Assembly: GCA_946491675.1 (NCBI GenBank)
Contig: CAMLYN010000082.1
Location: forward strand, 1 to 5,444
Length of the DNA: 5,444 bases
Direction: 5' to 3'
Source of the DNA: an uncultured Mycoplasmatota bacterium
GTDB lineage: Bacteria; Bacillota_I; Bacilli_A; RF39; UBA660
Shown here in pieces: positions 5,428 to 5,444 of this stretch (the stretch's first letter is position 1; every line of letters begins with the position of its first letter). A program made the translations under genes and the position numbers. Under the pieces are notes generated by a model. The model was not told where the DNA came from. It saw only the letters and a program-made list of their open reading frames with translations, and did no database searches.

Positions 5428-5444
5428 ATGAAGAAAAAAGATTT
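5428..5444 (+). CDS. Start of the unit B small ORF (cut by window edge)
   Basis: ATG at 5428 follows AGGAGG (5412-5417) by ten bases, the spacing closest to that of the TTG start in unit A. It reads MKKKD before the window ends. An in-frame ATG at 5422 is only four bases from the ribosome site and less likely. By position it should encode a basic small peptide paralogous to the one at 5071-5163; this cannot be confirmed here. Confidence 0.45.

Larger units (their letters stand above)
5250..5430 (+). repeat. Direct repeat copy 2: start of unit B
   Basis: This copy aligns with 4913-5073. Compared with copy 1 it has extra bases near 5281-5304 that end in TTGTCAA (5299-5305), the inverse of TTGACAA (5266-5272), forming an imperfect inverted repeat. 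The -10 box, the AAATTAAC/GTTAATTT arms and AGGAGG are kept; the leader differs by compensating changes. Confidence 0.85.

Noticed and set aside
4813..5444. CRISPR array, tRNA or insertion sequence in the 3' region
   Set aside because: There are only two long diverged copies rather than short regular repeats with spacers, no cloverleaf, and no transposase or terminal inverted repeats.

Overview
The window is AT-rich DNA in which most codons end in A or T (TTA for Leu, AGA for Arg). The sequence and gene order suggest a low-GC Firmicute or a Mollicutes-like relative (Bacilli or Tenericutes side). TGA appears to be a stop codon: it ends the lipoprotein gene exactly where queA begins. Trp is written TGG, so the mycoplasma code is unlikely. 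The ruvB-queA order is the one known from Firmicutes (ruvA-ruvB-queA-tgt in Bacillus), here with an extra gene inserted.

Positions 1-4812 form one tightly packed plus-strand operon. It holds ruvB (only the extreme 5' end is missing), a lipoprotein with a C-terminal two-helix membrane domain, queA, a small helical protein of unknown function, and a divergent RdgB/HAM1-type nucleotide pyrophosphatase. Gaps are 2 bases, a 4-base overlap, 36 bases and 1 base. The first, third and fifth genes are housekeeping genes (Holliday-junction branch migration, queuosine tRNA modification, nucleotide-pool cleaning). The second and fourth are not recognised.

Positions 4813-5444 are different. They contain tandem, diverged copies of a small RNA-rich unit. 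Each complete unit appears to have a strong plus-strand promoter (TTGWAT-N17-TATAAT), a leader that can fold over its own Shine-Dalgarno sequence, and a very small ORF. The complete copy encodes a 30-residue basic, one-helix membrane peptide starting with TTG. The ORF is followed by a minus-strand terminator hairpin directly at its stop codon, then a plus-strand hairpin, then a minus-strand promoter-like block. The layout fits a convergent, 3'-overlapping type I toxin-antitoxin module (the arrangement of BsrG/SR4 and TxpA/RatA): toxin mRNA about 5009-5250 and antisense RNA about 5242-5152. Upstream lies what looks like a decayed copy (unit 0, 4821-4914) keeping only the 3' and antisense part. 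Downstream a third copy (unit B) starts and runs off the window.

The most notable signal is covariation. The leader of unit A can pair over 16 bp with its own 3' UTR. The leader of unit B can pair over 14-15 bp with the unit 0 3' region through different bases. All hairpins of one unit share one core (GTGTC/GACA in unit A, GTAC in units 0 and B). Mismatches in the stop-proximal hairpins are C/A on the plus strand but G-U on the minus strand, which points to a real minus-strand RNA. No expression data or database search support this; it is read from the sequence alone.
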